From NCBI RefSeq assembly GCF_026020075.1, contig NZ_CP102772.1:2666001-2730000 (forward strand): a DNA stretch of 64,000 bases, read 5' to 3'. The stretch is from Bosea sp. NBC_00550. GTDB taxonomy: Bacteria > Pseudomonadota > Alphaproteobacteria > Rhizobiales > Beijerinckiaceae. Of the stretch, positions 1 to 9,404 are shown one piece after another. The notes under the pieces were generated by a model. That model did not search any database. It was not told where the DNA came from and saw nothing but the letters and a program-made list of their open reading frames with translations. Numbering within the stretch: position 1 is the first letter of the stretch; each line of letters begins with the position of its first letter. The translations under genes and the position numbers were made by a program.

Positions 1-613
1 GCGGCAAGGTGATACGGCGGAATGCCATCCAGCCCGAGGCGCCATCGATCGCGCCGGCCTCGTAGAGCTCGCCGGGGATGGCGAGGCGGGCGGCGTAGAG
101 GATGACGAAGCTGAAGGGCAGGTGCAGCCAGATCGAGAGAAGGCAGACCATCAGCAGGCCGTGGCTCGGATTCACCGACCATTCGATTGGCGGCAGGCCG
201 ATGGCGCCGAGAAGCTGGCTCAACATCCCGACATCGGGCTCGAACAGGTAGCGCCACATCACCACCGCCGAGACCTCGGAGACGGCATAGGGCGCGAGCA
301 CCACAGCCAGCATCAGCGCGCGCAAGGGGATGCCGGAGGCGAAGAACAGCGCCATAAGCAGGCCGAGTAGAAGCTCGACATGGACAACGACGGTAACGAC
401 GATCACCGTGTTGACCAGCGCCCGCCAGAAATAGGGGTCGCTGAGCACCTTGGCGTAGTTGGCGAGGCCGACGAAGGTGGCCGCCTGCCCGAAGGAGGAT
501 TGGTTCAGGCTTAGCCAGAACACATAGATCGCCGGCAAGAAGATGATGCCGCCGACCATCATCTGGACCGGCGAGACCAATGCGAAGGCGGCAAGGCCCG
601 AGCGCTGCTGCAT
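1..613 (-). CDS. Sugar ABC transporter permease, MalF/UgpA type (cut by window edge)
   Basis: Inner-membrane permease of a binding-protein-dependent sugar transporter. The first 204 codons are visible, starting MQQRSGLAAFALVSPV; the 3' end lies outside the window. Several hydrophobic segments are seen, and the ATPase-contact EAA loop begins near residue 178 (ELYEAGAIDGASGW). The gene starts 4 bp after the stop of the mandelate-racemase-family gene on the same strand, so the two are probably co-transcribed. The solute-binding proteins on the opposite strand (2600-7441) are likely partners. This is inferred from proximity only. Confidence 0.85.
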   Translation of the reverse strand, partial: MQQRSGLAAFALVSPVQMMVGGIIFLPAIYVFWLSLNQSSFGQAATFVGLANYAKVLSDPYFWRALVNTVIVVTVVVHVELLLGLLMALFFASGIPLRALMLAVVLAPYAVSEVSAVVMWRYLFEPDVGMLSQLLGAIGLPPIEWSVNPSHGLLMVCLLSIWLHLPFSFVILYAARLAIPGELYEAGAIDGASGWMAFRRITLP

Positions 614-616
614 CGC

Positions 617-1741
617 TCAAGCGATCCGATGCCGCGCGAGCATGTCGCGGTCGATCTCAATACCTAGACCCGGACCCTCCGGAACGAGGAGCTGTCCGTC
701 GACGAGCTGACTGCCGTCGCCGACTACCGGATGCGTGAAGGAATCGCGCAGCGGGTTAGCGTATACCATGCACTCGAAGGTACGCAGCGTCTCGGCCGCC
801 GCGGCCAGCTGAAGGCTGGCGGCGACGCAGATCGCACCGGACCAGCCGACATGCGGCGCATAGGCCGTGTTAAAGCTCGCGGCCAATTCGGCGATGCGCC
901 AGGTCTCCGTGATGCCGCCGGAGCGCGAGACGTCCGGTTGGATCAGCCCGAGCGAGCGATCCTGCAGCATGACCAGCGCCTCGCTTGCGACGAAGTCGCT
1001 CTCGCCGGCGGCGAGCCTGATCGGCAGATGCTGGGCGAGGCGGCGATAGCCCTCGCGATCATGCGGCGCGATCGGCTCCTCGAAGAAACCATAACCTAGA
1101 TCTGCCAGCGCCCGCCCGACGACCAGCGCGTCGTCGACGTCATAGGCCCAGTTGGCATCGACATAGAGCGCGATCTCGTCGCCGGCGAGCTTGCGGATGT
1201 ATTTGGCCCGCGCGATCGCGTCCTTGATCGGGTGGCCGAGCTTGACCTTGATCTCGCGGAACCCCGCCTTGAGTGCAGCCGCGACCTCGCCCTCGACCGT
1301 GGCATCGTCGAGCCAGTTGATCGAGGACGCATAGGCCGGAACGTGCGTTCGGCCCATGCCGCCGAGCAGCTTGTGGATCGGTACCCCCGCCGCTTTGCCG
1401 GCGATGTCCCAGAGCGCGATGTCGATGGCCGAGATCGCCTCGACGATCTGCCCGCCGGGCTGGCCCGAGAGCGCGCCGCGCATAAGCTTCCACAGGGCGC
1501 GCCGGTCGGCCGGGTCCTTGCCGATCAGGCGGGGGATGAACGCCTCCTCGATGAAGCGGGCATAGCCGGCTGCGCCGCGCCTGCACAGCCCCTCGCCGAA
1601 GCCCGTGATGCCGTCGCTGGTCGTGACCTCGACGACGACGATCTCGATGGCGGGATAGTCGCCCTGTGAGGTGCGCTGGGCCTTGGCCAGCACGGCGCGC
1701 AGCGGATAGGCAACAATCTGCGAGATGCTGCGAGCCGGCAT
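617..1741 (-). CDS. Mandelate racemase/muconate lactonizing enzyme family protein (enolase superfamily)
   Basis: Predicted Mg2+-dependent sugar-acid dehydratase or racemase of 374 aa. The start at 1741 (MPARSISQIV) is chosen because GGGGAGG lies about 9 nt upstream; an in-frame upstream ATG at 1819 lacks such a site. Family residues are all present: the catalytic KxK pair in IKVKLG (K165, K167), metal ligands D195 (YVDAN), E221/222 (FFEEP) and E247 (AGES), and the D270/H297 dyad (QPDVSRSGG, APHVGWSG). Numbering is almost the same as in mandelate racemase. The substrate is unknown. The gene is divergent from a GntR regulator and precedes a sugar permease, which fits acid-sugar catabolism. Confidence 0.88.
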   Translation of the reverse strand: MPARSISQIVAYPLRAVLAKAQRTSQGDYPAIEIVVVEVTTSDGITGFGEGLCRRGAAGYARFIEEAFIPRLIGKDPADRRALWKLMRGALSGQPGGQIVEAISAIDIALWDIAGKAAGVPIHKLLGGMGRTHVPAYASSINWLDDATVEGEVAAALKAGFREIKVKLGHPIKDAIARAKYIRKLAGDEIALYVDANWAYDVDDALVVGRALADLGYGFFEEPIAPHDREGYRRLAQHLPIRLAAGESDFVASEALVMLQDRSLGLIQPDVSRSGGITETWRIAELAASFNTAYAPHVGWSGAICVAASLQLAAAAETLRTFECMVYANPLRDSFTHPVVGDGSQLVDGQLLVPEGPGLGIEIDRDMLARHRIA

Positions 1742-1836
1742 AACGATGCGCCCTCCCCAGGACGGTAACTTATCATATAGGCTGCACAGTTGCCAGATTG
1801 GCCGGCATCTGTCAATCATGTCGTTGGAGCTTGTGA
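1742..1836. promoter_or_regulatory. Divergent promoter region between the enolase-superfamily gene and the GntR operon
   Basis: Short intergenic region with an AT-rich core (acttatcatatagg, about 1767-1780) in otherwise GC-rich DNA. On the minus strand TATGAT can serve as a -10 element. The GntR protein encoded just downstream is the obvious candidate regulator of both directions. No perfect palindrome was found, so no operator is called. Confidence 0.4.
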
Positions 1837-2628
1837 ATGACCGATCCCGCCGCGGCCCTTATCGAGGACGATCCGTTCGCCGACCTCGACGTCGTGCCGA
1901 CGCGGCTCGGCGACGCCCTGATCCAGCGCATCACGCAGGCGATCCACGACGGCCGCCTCAAGCCCGGAGACGTGCTGCCCTCAGAGGCGCGCATGGCCGC
2001 CTCCTTCGGCGTCAGCAAGCCAATCGCGCGCGAAGCCATCCGCCAGCTCGCGGCCATGGGCGTCGTCCATATCCAGCAGGGCAAGCCGACGCGGGTGCAG
2101 GCGCTCGACGCCGCCCCTCTCGACCGCTTCTTCCGCTTTGCCGTGCGAGGCAGCAAGACCGGCCTCACGGAGGCCATCGAACTGCGCCGAGTGCTCGAGC
2201 CACCAGTCGCCCGTTACAGCGCCGAGCGTCGCTCCGAGGCCGATGTCGTCAGGCTGACCGAGATCCTGAAGCGGCTCGAGAACTCTTGGGCCGACGTGCC
2301 ACGCTGGATCGAGGCCGATCTCGACTTCCACGAGGCCATCGCCGCCTCGGCCGGCAACACCCTGCTCGACCTGCAGATCCGGGCGCTCCGCCCGTTGAAC
2401 CGGGAGATCATGGAGCTGTTCAACTCGCGCAGCACCCGCAACATCGATGACTGGCGCGAGACCTACGAGCGCCATGTCGAGGTCGTCGACGCCATTCGCG
2501 CTGGTGACGGCGAATGGGCTGAGCGAGCCATGAGCAAGCATTTCGAAGCGGCTGAAGTCGCCATCGCGGAAGTCGCGACAATCCGGGAGGAAGACAACAA
2601 TGACAGCAGGGACAGGGCTGGACCGTAG
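1837..2628 (+). CDS. GntR-family transcriptional regulator, FadR/FCD subfamily
   Basis: DNA-binding regulator of 263 aa. An N-terminal winged helix-turn-helix (about residues 25-90, including LPSEARMAASFGVSKPIAREAIRQL in part) is followed by an all-helical FCD effector domain (about 105-235) with conserved DLDFHEAIAA and RHVEVVDAIRAGD. A GGAG lies 8 nt before the ATG. Its 3' end overlaps the next gene by 29 nt, so it is the first gene of the binding-protein/dehydrogenase operon. FCD proteins usually respond to carboxylic acids or sugar acids, which matches the enzymes around it. Confidence 0.88.
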   Translation: MTDPAAALIEDDPFADLDVVPTRLGDALIQRITQAIHDGRLKPGDVLPSEARMAASFGVSKPIAREAIRQLAAMGVVHIQQGKPTRVQALDAAPLDRFFRFAVRGSKTGLTEAIELRRVLEPPVARYSAERRSEADVVRLTEILKRLENSWADVPRWIEADLDFHEAIAASAGNTLLDLQIRALRPLNREIMELFNSRSTRNIDDWRETYERHVEVVDAIRAGDGEWAERAMSKHFEAAEVAIAEVATIREEDNNDSRDRAGP

Positions 2629-3898
2629 GCAGGTCCTCGGAGGGTTGATCGGGCTGAGTTTCGCCGGGCTCGACAGCGCAGCCGCGCTGGCGCAGACGGC
2701 GCCGCTCAACCTCTTCGCGCATCGCGTCATGCAGACGGTCGCGACCGGCGCGCAGGGCGGCGACATCACCAAGCCCTGGTGCGACAAGAACGGCACCACG
2801 GTGCAATGGACCACCTTCGACACCGGCCCCCTGCAGGAGCGCCTGTTCCGCGAGGCGAGCCTGGGCGAGACCTCGGTCGATGTCGGATTCCTGCTCAACA
2901 CCCAGGCCGTGCCGCGCGCCGCGAGCCTGTTCGAACCGCTCGACGACTTCATGAAGCGCGACCCGCTCGATGACGCCCCCGACATCTTCCCGGGCCTGAT
3001 GGAGGGCATGAAGGCCGGGGGCAAGCAGGTTGCCATCCCCTTCCGGCACGCCTCCTCCGGGCTGCACTACAATGAGGAACTGTTGGCGGAGAAGGGCTTC
3101 ACCAAACCGCCGGCCACGATCGAGGAAATGGTCGAGATGGCCCGCGCCTGCACCTATCGCAGGGCTGACGGGACTGCCGTCGTCGGCCTGTGCATGCCCG
3201 GCGTGACCTATCCCAACGTCATCGACATCGCCCGCGCCTGGGATGGCGACTTCATCACGCCCGACTTCAAATGCGTCGCCGACCAGCCGCCGATGTTGAA
3301 CGCGATCAAGCTGCTGCGCGAGCTCTTCCAGGCCGGCGCCTTCCCGCGCAATTTCGCGACGCTCTCCACCGAGGACGTCAATGTCTGGATGCAGACGGGC
3401 CGGGCCGCGATGAGTCTGCAGAGCATGGGCCGCAACCGCATCTACAACGATCCACAGAAGTCGAAATTCCCCGGCAAAATCAAGACCATTGCCGTGCCCG
3501 CCTCGAAGGCGCTGGCAGGCAAGTACGATGCCGCCCCCGCCAAGGTCGAATTCTGGGGCCTCTGCATTCCCAAGAACTCCAAGCGCAAGGACCTGGCCTG
3601 GAGCTTCATCAAGGCGATGGCCTCGAAGCAAGCGACGCTTGGCGCAGCCCTCAACGGCAACGGCCCGGTCCGCGCCTCGACCTATGCCGACGCGAGCTTC
3701 GCCGCGACCGTGCCCTATGCCGCAGAGGAGCTGAAGGTGCTCAAGGTGGCGCGCATCCCGCTGCCGGCCTTCGACGAGGCGGCCCGCGCCGGCGACCTAT
3801 TCAAGGAGGAGGCCGAGGCAGCCGTGCTCGGCATGAAGACGCCGGAGGAGGCGATGGCCTCGCTGGTCAAGCGCGTCCAGCCGCTGCTTCCGGCTTAG
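2600..3898 (+). CDS. Extracellular solute-binding protein (family 1), first of three paralogues
   Basis: Periplasmic binding protein of 432 aa with a Tat-type signal (DRRQVLGG, then a hydrophobic stretch ending near AALAQ). The start is supported by GGGAGGAAG upstream of ATG 2600, inside the end of the regulator gene. The mature protein begins with HRVMQTVATGAQGGD, and the C-terminal half carries a signature shared with the next two binding proteins (RNFAT, NDPQKSKFPGK, NGNGPVR). No permease lies in this operon; the minus-strand permease at 1-613 is the nearest candidate. The ligand is probably a sugar or sugar acid, by inference. Confidence 0.85.
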   Translation: MTAGTGLDRRQVLGGLIGLSFAGLDSAAALAQTAPLNLFAHRVMQTVATGAQGGDITKPWCDKNGTTVQWTTFDTGPLQERLFREASLGETSVDVGFLLNTQAVPRAASLFEPLDDFMKRDPLDDAPDIFPGLMEGMKAGGKQVAIPFRHASSGLHYNEELLAEKGFTKPPATIEEMVEMARACTYRRADGTAVVGLCMPGVTYPNVIDIARAWDGDFITPDFKCVADQPPMLNAIKLLRELFQAGAFPRNFATLSTEDVNVWMQTGRAAMSLQSMGRNRIYNDPQKSKFPGKIKTIAVPASKALAGKYDAAPAKVEFWGLCIPKNSKRKDLAWSFIKAMASKQATLGAALNGNGPVRASTYADASFAATVPYAAEELKVLKVARIPLPAFDEAARAGDLFKEEAEAAVLGMKTPEEAMASLVKRVQPLLPA

Positions 3899-3907
3899 GA
3901 GGGCGCC

Positions 3908-5206
3908 ATGACGAAGCTTTGCCAGCCATCGCGCCGCGCGCTACTTGCCGGGACCGCTCTCGCGCTCCCTGTTCTGGCCATGCCCGCCCTCGTTCGGGCG
4001 CAGGCCAAGTCGCTCAACATCATCAGCCACCGGGTCCACCGCAACGTCATGACCGGCGAAGGCGGCAAGGGCGGCGACATCATCGGCGATTGGTCGAGAG
4101 CGACCGGCGCCGGCGTCAACTGGTCGACCTTCGACGTAGCGCCGTTACATGAGCGCCTGCTGCGCGAGGCCAGCCTGGCCGAGACGAGTTTCGATCTCGG
4201 CTTCGTCGTCAACACCCTCGCCGTCCCCCGCGTGCTCAGCCTGATGGAACCGCTCGATGCGCTCCACAAGGCCGATCCGATCGAGGATTTCGCCGGGGTC
4301 GCGCCCGGCATGGTCAAGGCCCTGAGCGTCGGCGGTTCGATCCGCGGTATCCCGTTCCGCCATGCCACGACCGGGCTGCACGTCAACGAGGCCATCCTCG
4401 CGGAGCGCAAGCTCGCGGCGGCGCCGAAGACGATCGAGGAGATGATCGAGATCGCCAAGGCGGCGACGTTCACCAACTCCGCCGGCGTGCCGGTCAGCGG
4501 CTTTGCGATGGAAGGCGTCAGCTACGTCAACATGGTGACGCTGTCGCTTGCCTGGGACGCGCCGTTCATCAGCGAGGACCTCGAGGTCATTCCCAACGCG
4601 GTCGGCATGCTGAAGACCTTCGAGGTCTTCCGCGACCTCTACGCCGCACGCGCCCTGCCGCGCAATTTCGCAACTCTCAAGCAGGACGAGGTCATCACCC
4701 AGATGCAGGCCGGGCGGGCGGCGATGTGCCATTTCGCCTTCGGCCGGTACTTCGCCTTCAACGACCCGCAGAAGAGCCAGTTTCCCGGCAAGATCAGCGC
4801 GATCGCGCCGCCGGCCTCGCTCGATCTCGGCACTGGGGCCATCGTCGGCACGACAGAGTTCTGGTCCTTCGTCATCCCGAAGAACTCGCGCAACAAGGAG
4901 CTCGCTTGGTCGCTGGTCAAGGCGATGACCGCGAAGGAGGCGGTGATCCGGGGCGCCCTCAATGGCAACGGCCCGGTCCGGGCCTCCGCCTATGATGACC
5001 AGCGCGTCAAGGACGCGGTGCCCTACGCCGCCGCCGAGGCAAAGGTCCTGGCCGTTGCCCGCCCGCCGCTGCCTGCTTTCGACCGCGCCGTCGAGGCCGG
5101 CGATGCGCTCGCGCAGGCCGTCCAGGCGGTCGCCCTTGGCCAGATCACGCCCGAGCAGGGCGTTGCCGATCTCAAGCGCCGCGTCGAACCCATGGTGAAA
5201 TCCTGA
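3908..5206 (+). CDS. Extracellular solute-binding protein (family 1), second paralogue
   Basis: 432 aa, with a Tat signal (SRRALLAGTALALPVLAMPA). It is clearly a duplicate of the preceding gene: it shares FRHATTGLHVNE, RNFATLKQDEV, NDPQKSQFPGKI and NGNGPVRASAY. It starts 9 nt after the previous stop with GGAGGG upstream. Its stop TGA overlaps the next ATG by 1 nt (TGATG), which indicates translational coupling to the dehydrogenase. Divergence across the ligand-binding face suggests it binds a related but different compound (inference). Confidence 0.85.
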   Translation: MTKLCQPSRRALLAGTALALPVLAMPALVRAQAKSLNIISHRVHRNVMTGEGGKGGDIIGDWSRATGAGVNWSTFDVAPLHERLLREASLAETSFDLGFVVNTLAVPRVLSLMEPLDALHKADPIEDFAGVAPGMVKALSVGGSIRGIPFRHATTGLHVNEAILAERKLAAAPKTIEEMIEIAKAATFTNSAGVPVSGFAMEGVSYVNMVTLSLAWDAPFISEDLEVIPNAVGMLKTFEVFRDLYAARALPRNFATLKQDEVITQMQAGRAAMCHFAFGRYFAFNDPQKSQFPGKISAIAPPASLDLGTGAIVGTTEFWSFVIPKNSRNKELAWSLVKAMTAKEAVIRGALNGNGPVRASAYDDQRVKDAVPYAAAEAKVLAVARPPLPAFDRAVEAGDALAQAVQAVALGQITPEQGVADLKRRVEPMVKS

Positions 5207-6135
5207 TGGCTGCCACTTTGTCTCCCAACGCCAGAATCGGCTTCATCGGCATCGGCACGATGGGCCTGCCGATGGCGCTCAACGTACTGCGTGGCGGCTA
5301 TCCGCTGACGGTTTTCGATCTCAGCGAGGCGGCGCTCGCCGAAGCAGAGAATGCTGGCGCCCACCGCGCTGCGACCATCGCCGAACTCGTGCGCCAGAGC
5401 GACGTTGTCATCACCATGCTGCCCGATGCTCCCGATGTCGAGGAGACGGCCCTGGGTCCTGGCGGCATCGAGGCGAATGCTGGCCCCGGCTTGATCTATG
5501 TCGACATGAGCACGATCGATCCGGTCACCAGCCGGCGCGTCGGTGCCCGCCTCGCGGCATGCGGCGTCCGGATGATCGACAGCCCGGTGGCGCGTGGCGT
5601 TGAGAACGCCCGGGCCGGCACGCTCGCGCTGATGATTGGCGGCGATCTCACCGTCTTCCAGGAAGTCGAGCCGCTGCTGCGCCGGATGGCCGACACGATC
5701 ACCCATTGCGGTGAGCTCGGTAACGGCACCGCGATGAAGCTCGTCAACAACTTCCTCTCGGCCGGCATCGTCAGCGCCATCGCCGAGGCTATGACGATCG
5801 GCCTCAAGGCGGGCCTGCCGCTTGACCTCATGGTCAGGATCAGCGGCGGCACTGGCACCAACAACGCCTGGCTGCACAAGCTGATGCCGGGCAAGGCCTT
5901 TCTGGGCGATTTCTCGCCGGGCTTCATGTCGCGCCTGGCGCGCAAGGACCAGCGCCTCGCCACCAAGCTCGCTGAAGAGATTGGCGTGCCGCTCACGCTC
6001 GGCGCTGCCGTTCTCCAATTGCTCGACGAGACGACCGAGCAATACCCGCGCGACGACTTCACCAGCATCCTGCGCCTGGTCAGTGAGCGCGCCGGCGTCG
6101 AGATCCGCCTGAGCGAACAGACCGCCGCTGCCTGA
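5206..6135 (+). CDS. NAD(P)-dependent beta-hydroxyacid dehydrogenase family oxidoreductase
   Basis: 309-aa cytosolic oxidoreductase of the 3-hydroxyisobutyrate / tartronate-semialdehyde reductase family. It shows the N-terminal Rossmann motif GFIGIGTMGLPM (residues 12-23), the substrate-binding segment DSPVARGVENARAGT, and the catalytic lysine in NGTAMKLVNNFL. Together with an enolase-superfamily dehydratase this could form a sugar-acid pathway that ends in reduction of a semialdehyde. The exact substrate cannot be read from sequence. It overlaps the upstream gene by 1 nt. Confidence 0.87.
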   Translation: MAATLSPNARIGFIGIGTMGLPMALNVLRGGYPLTVFDLSEAALAEAENAGAHRAATIAELVRQSDVVITMLPDAPDVEETALGPGGIEANAGPGLIYVDMSTIDPVTSRRVGARLAACGVRMIDSPVARGVENARAGTLALMIGGDLTVFQEVEPLLRRMADTITHCGELGNGTAMKLVNNFLSAGIVSAIAEAMTIGLKAGLPLDLMVRISGGTGTNNAWLHKLMPGKAFLGDFSPGFMSRLARKDQRLATKLAEEIGVPLTLGAAVLQLLDETTEQYPRDDFTSILRLVSERAGVEIRLSEQTAAA

Positions 6136-6160
6136 AACCGAACGTTCCGAGGTAGACACT

Positions 6161-7441
6161 ATGCACGCCATTTCTCGACGTACCCTGCTCACCGGAACCG
6201 CCGGCGCCGCTGCGCTCGCGGCCCTTCCGTCACTGGCCCAGGCCAAGACGGTGACCGCGCTCGGTCACCGCGTCCACCAGACCTGCGCCACCACCGGTCC
6301 CGGCGGCGACGCAACGGAGGCGTGGCGCAATCAGGCCGGCGCCAGCGTCAACTGGGTCACCTTCGGCGACAACAACGCCATCCACGAGCGGCTGTTGCGC
6401 GAGGTCACGCTTGGCGAGACCTCGATCGACGTCGGCTACCTGCTCAACGGCCGCGCCGTGCCGCGCAACCTCAGACTATTCGAGCCACTGGACGGGCTGA
6501 TGAAGGAGGCGGCGCTGGAGTCGCCGGAGGATTTCGCACCCGGCCTGATCGCACCGCTGAAGCTCGACGGCGCCCTGCACGGCATCCCGGTGCGCCATGC
6601 GACGAACGCGCTGATCTACAACGAAGCGTTGCTGGAGGAGCGCGGCGTCACCAAGCTGCCGACGAATTTCGAGGAGCTGACGGAGCTCGCCCGCAAGCTC
6701 ACCTTCAAGCGCGAGGACGGCACGCAGGTCTACGGCCTCGCCTTCACCGCCGTCTTCGCCTCGAACTTCCTCACCCTCGCCCGCTGCCTCGGCGGCGACT
6801 ACATGACATCGGACGGCAAGATCGTCGCGGCCGAGCCGCCGATGGTGAAGACACTCTCTTTGCTCGCCGATTTCTACAAGGCCGGCGTGCTGCCGCGGAA
6901 CTTCGCCACCGTGAACAACGAGGAAATCACGACCTGGATGCAGCAGGGCCGGGCCGCGATGACGATCAATCCCTTCGCCCGGCTCGTCACCTATAACGAC
7001 CCGTCCAAGGGCAAATATGGCGGGCGCTTCAAGTCGCTGCTGCCGCCGATGGCGGCCGATCTCGCCGGCAAGGTCGCCTTCGCGCCGACGGTCGAGTTCT
7101 GGTCGCTGATGATCCCGAAGAACGCCAAGCAGAAGCCGCTGAGCTGGGAGTTCATCCGCGCGCTCTCCTCCAAGGCCGGCACGACCGCGATGGCGCTGAA
7201 CGGCAACGGCCCCGTGCGCATCTCGACCTATGCCGACGAGAAGCTCAAGGCGGCGATGCCCTATGCCGCCGACGAGGCCGCCGCGCTCAAGGCTTCGCGC
7301 ATCCATCTTCCTGCTTTCGACGAGCAGGCGCGCGCCCACGACATCTTCATCGAGGAAACGCAGGCCGCCGTGCTCGGCCGCAAGCCGGCGCAGCAAGCGA
7401 TGGACGATGCGACCGCACGCGTGAAGCCGCTGCTCGGCTGA
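6161..7441 (+). CDS. Extracellular solute-binding protein (family 1), third paralogue
   Basis: 426 aa. It has a Tat signal (SRRTLLTGTAGAAALAALPS) and the same body as the two earlier paralogues (HRVHQTCATTGPGGD, RNFATVNNEE, NGNGPVR). It lies 25 nt after the dehydrogenase gene and its stop overlaps the SDR start by 1 nt. Having three binding proteins in one operon and no permease among them is unusual: they may feed a single shared permease pair. Confidence 0.85.
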   Translation: MHAISRRTLLTGTAGAAALAALPSLAQAKTVTALGHRVHQTCATTGPGGDATEAWRNQAGASVNWVTFGDNNAIHERLLREVTLGETSIDVGYLLNGRAVPRNLRLFEPLDGLMKEAALESPEDFAPGLIAPLKLDGALHGIPVRHATNALIYNEALLEERGVTKLPTNFEELTELARKLTFKREDGTQVYGLAFTAVFASNFLTLARCLGGDYMTSDGKIVAAEPPMVKTLSLLADFYKAGVLPRNFATVNNEEITTWMQQGRAAMTINPFARLVTYNDPSKGKYGGRFKSLLPPMAADLAGKVAFAPTVEFWSLMIPKNAKQKPLSWEFIRALSSKAGTTAMALNGNGPVRISTYADEKLKAAMPYAADEAAALKASRIHLPAFDEQARAHDIFIEETQAAVLGRKPAQQAMDDATARVKPLLG

Positions 7442-8187
7442 TGACGGGCGCACTTTCGGGACGCGTCGCGCTGGTCACCGGCGCGGCGCGCGGGATCGGC
7501 CTCGCCATCGCGACGGCCCTGGCCGGCGCGGGCGCGCATGTCGTCATCCACGATCGCGACGAAGAGGCCGATGCGGTCGCCCGTCGCCTCGGCAGCGGCG
7601 CACAGGCGACACCGCTGATCGCCGATCTCGCCCAGCCGGATGCCATCGGCCTGATGCGCGCCAAACTCGATAAGCAAGCGCTCGCGCCCGACCTCCTCGT
7701 GCTCTGCGCCTCGGTCGAGATCCGCCAGACGCTTGCCGAATTGAGCGACGAGGCTCTGGCGGTGCAGAGCGAGGTCAATCTGCACGCGACGGCGCGGCTC
7801 CTGAAAGCCTTCCTCCCCAGCATGCAGGCCCGGAGCTTTGGTCGCGTCATTGCGATCGGCTCCGTGCAGGAGGCGCGCGCCAATGCCGACTGCCTTTATT
7901 ACGCCGCCACCAAGGCCGCGCAGACGAACATGATCTTGAACCTCGCCCGGACGACGCGAGCCGGGGACATCACCTTCAACGTCATCCAGCCCGGCGCCAT
8001 CCGCACCGATCGCAATCGCTCGATCCTGGCTCAGCCCGGCCGCGAGGAGCAGGCTCTCGCACGCATCCCGCTCGGCCGGATCGGCCTCCCCGATGATTGC
8101 GCAGGTCTGGCGCTGCTGCTCTGCTCTCCAGAGGGAAGCTATATCAACGGCGCCGAGATCGCGGTGGATGGCGGCATGCGGCTTTAG
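7441..8187 (+). CDS. Short-chain dehydrogenase/reductase (SDR)
   Basis: 248-aa classical SDR. Cofactor motif TGAARGIG (residues 13-20), catalytic S141 (IAIGS), and YxxxK at Y154/K158 (YYAATKAA). The C-terminal end (NGAEIAVDGGMRL) is typical of the family. It is the last gene of the operon and is translationally coupled to the third binding protein. It probably oxidises or reduces a sugar or polyol imported by the neighbouring transporter (inference). Confidence 0.9.
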   Translation: MTGALSGRVALVTGAARGIGLAIATALAGAGAHVVIHDRDEEADAVARRLGSGAQATPLIADLAQPDAIGLMRAKLDKQALAPDLLVLCASVEIRQTLAELSDEALAVQSEVNLHATARLLKAFLPSMQARSFGRVIAIGSVQEARANADCLYYAATKAAQTNMILNLARTTRAGDITFNVIQPGAIRTDRNRSILAQPGREEQALARIPLGRIGLPDDCAGLALLLCSPEGSYINGAEIAVDGGMRL

Positions 8188-8630
8188 ATTTTTCCAGTGC
8201 ATTGACCGATTTGTCATATCGTGACTATCGATAAACGTATCAGGGCAACAACGACGAAACCCTCGTCCTGCCGCCTGGGCCTAATAACCCGGTCGGACCG
8301 TCTGGATTGCACTGTCTGAGCCCACATTCGGGATTCACGAAACGCCCGAACCCTCTCAAGTCGGTAAAACGACGTCGCGCGGCTGCGTGAGATTGACTAA
8401 CTGGGATGTGGAGAAACTCGCCGACCTAGTGCGCCCGGGCGTGCCGGTGCACTTAGTGGATTAAAGCCGTGACGGGCAGAATCTGCGATAACTCGCAGGG
8501 CTCGCGCGCAGCCACGGCGCCGCCGCAGGCTGAGCCCGCAAGGGAGCGCGTGTCCTCGCCTGCCGTTCCATCGCACCCGAACAGTCGCTCGGGCCGCTTG
8601 CGAAGCCCGCTTGCGCAAGGATGGGATCAG
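8188..8630. other. Intergenic stretch without a convincing gene
   Basis: 443 bp between the SDR gene and the dead IS110. The first 60 bp are AT-richer (tcatatcgtgactatcgata). The remainder probably includes the outer end of the IS110 element, since it runs directly into the transposase start. Open frames here have no recognisable protein features. No U-tract terminator is seen after the SDR gene. Confidence 0.5.
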
Positions 8631-9322
8631 ATGGACGCCATGACGATTGGCATCGATGTGTCGAAGGATCGGTTGGATGTGGCGATTCATCCGACCGGCG
8701 AGAGCTTTATCGTCAAGCGCACGGGCGCGGGGATCGATTATCTCATCGCTCAGCTCATTGCCTTATCGCCGAAGCTAGTGGCGATCGAAACTACTGGAAC
8801 TTCGAGAGGGTGGTTGCGGCTGGCCTGGCTGGCGCAGGCCTGCCGGTGTTGGTGGTCAATCCAGCGCAGGTGCGTGCCTTCGCCCAAACGCTCGGCAAAC
8901 GGGCGAAGACCGATCCGATTGACGCCAACCGTGATCACTCATTTCGCCGAAGCGACCAAGCCGAAGCTGCGGCAAATGCCGGACGAGATGACAAGGCTTC
9001 TAGCCGATCTGGTCGCTCGCCGGCGCCAAATCGTCGAGATGATCGCCGCCGAAGGTCAGCGGGAACGTCGCCGAGCGATAAACGTTGATTCAGAGCATCA
9101 CTCGGAAAGAGCTTCATCGGCGGCGGCCGCAAGAGCGTGCTCCTTATTCGTCGAACCATGGTCGCCGCGCGCCATAATCCAGTGCTCAAACTTTTCCGCG
9201 ACAAGCTCATCGCTGGCGGAAAACCAAAGCTCCTCGCCCAAATCGCCGTCGCTCCAAAGCTAGTCACTATCCTCAACGCAATCCTGCGAGATAGACGTCC
9301 ATGGCAACCAATTCCCGCTTGA
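8631..9322 (+). pseudogene. IS110-family transposase, several frameshifts and an internal deletion
   Basis: The N-terminal DEDD-type domain starts at 8631 (MTIGIDVSKDRLDVAIHP). It moves to another frame after about 8795 (NYWNFERVVAAGLAGAGLP, then VLVVNPAQVRAFAQTLG and TDPID) and back near 8933 (ITHFAEATKPKLRQMP, RRRQIVEMIAAE). From about 9080 the helical region and the catalytic PGVG segment are absent, and the sequence resumes with the C-terminal tail (AARHNPVLKLFRDKLIAGG, LVTILNAILRDRRPW). It cannot encode an active transposase. The recognisable core is intact enough for the family to be certain. Confidence 0.88.
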
Positions 9323-9404
9323 CCAACAAGACAGTCGCTCCGTTTCCGAAAACCCGTAAATGGTCTCAAGCGCGCTGATGGCGGACACGTGGCGACTACG
9401 ATCC

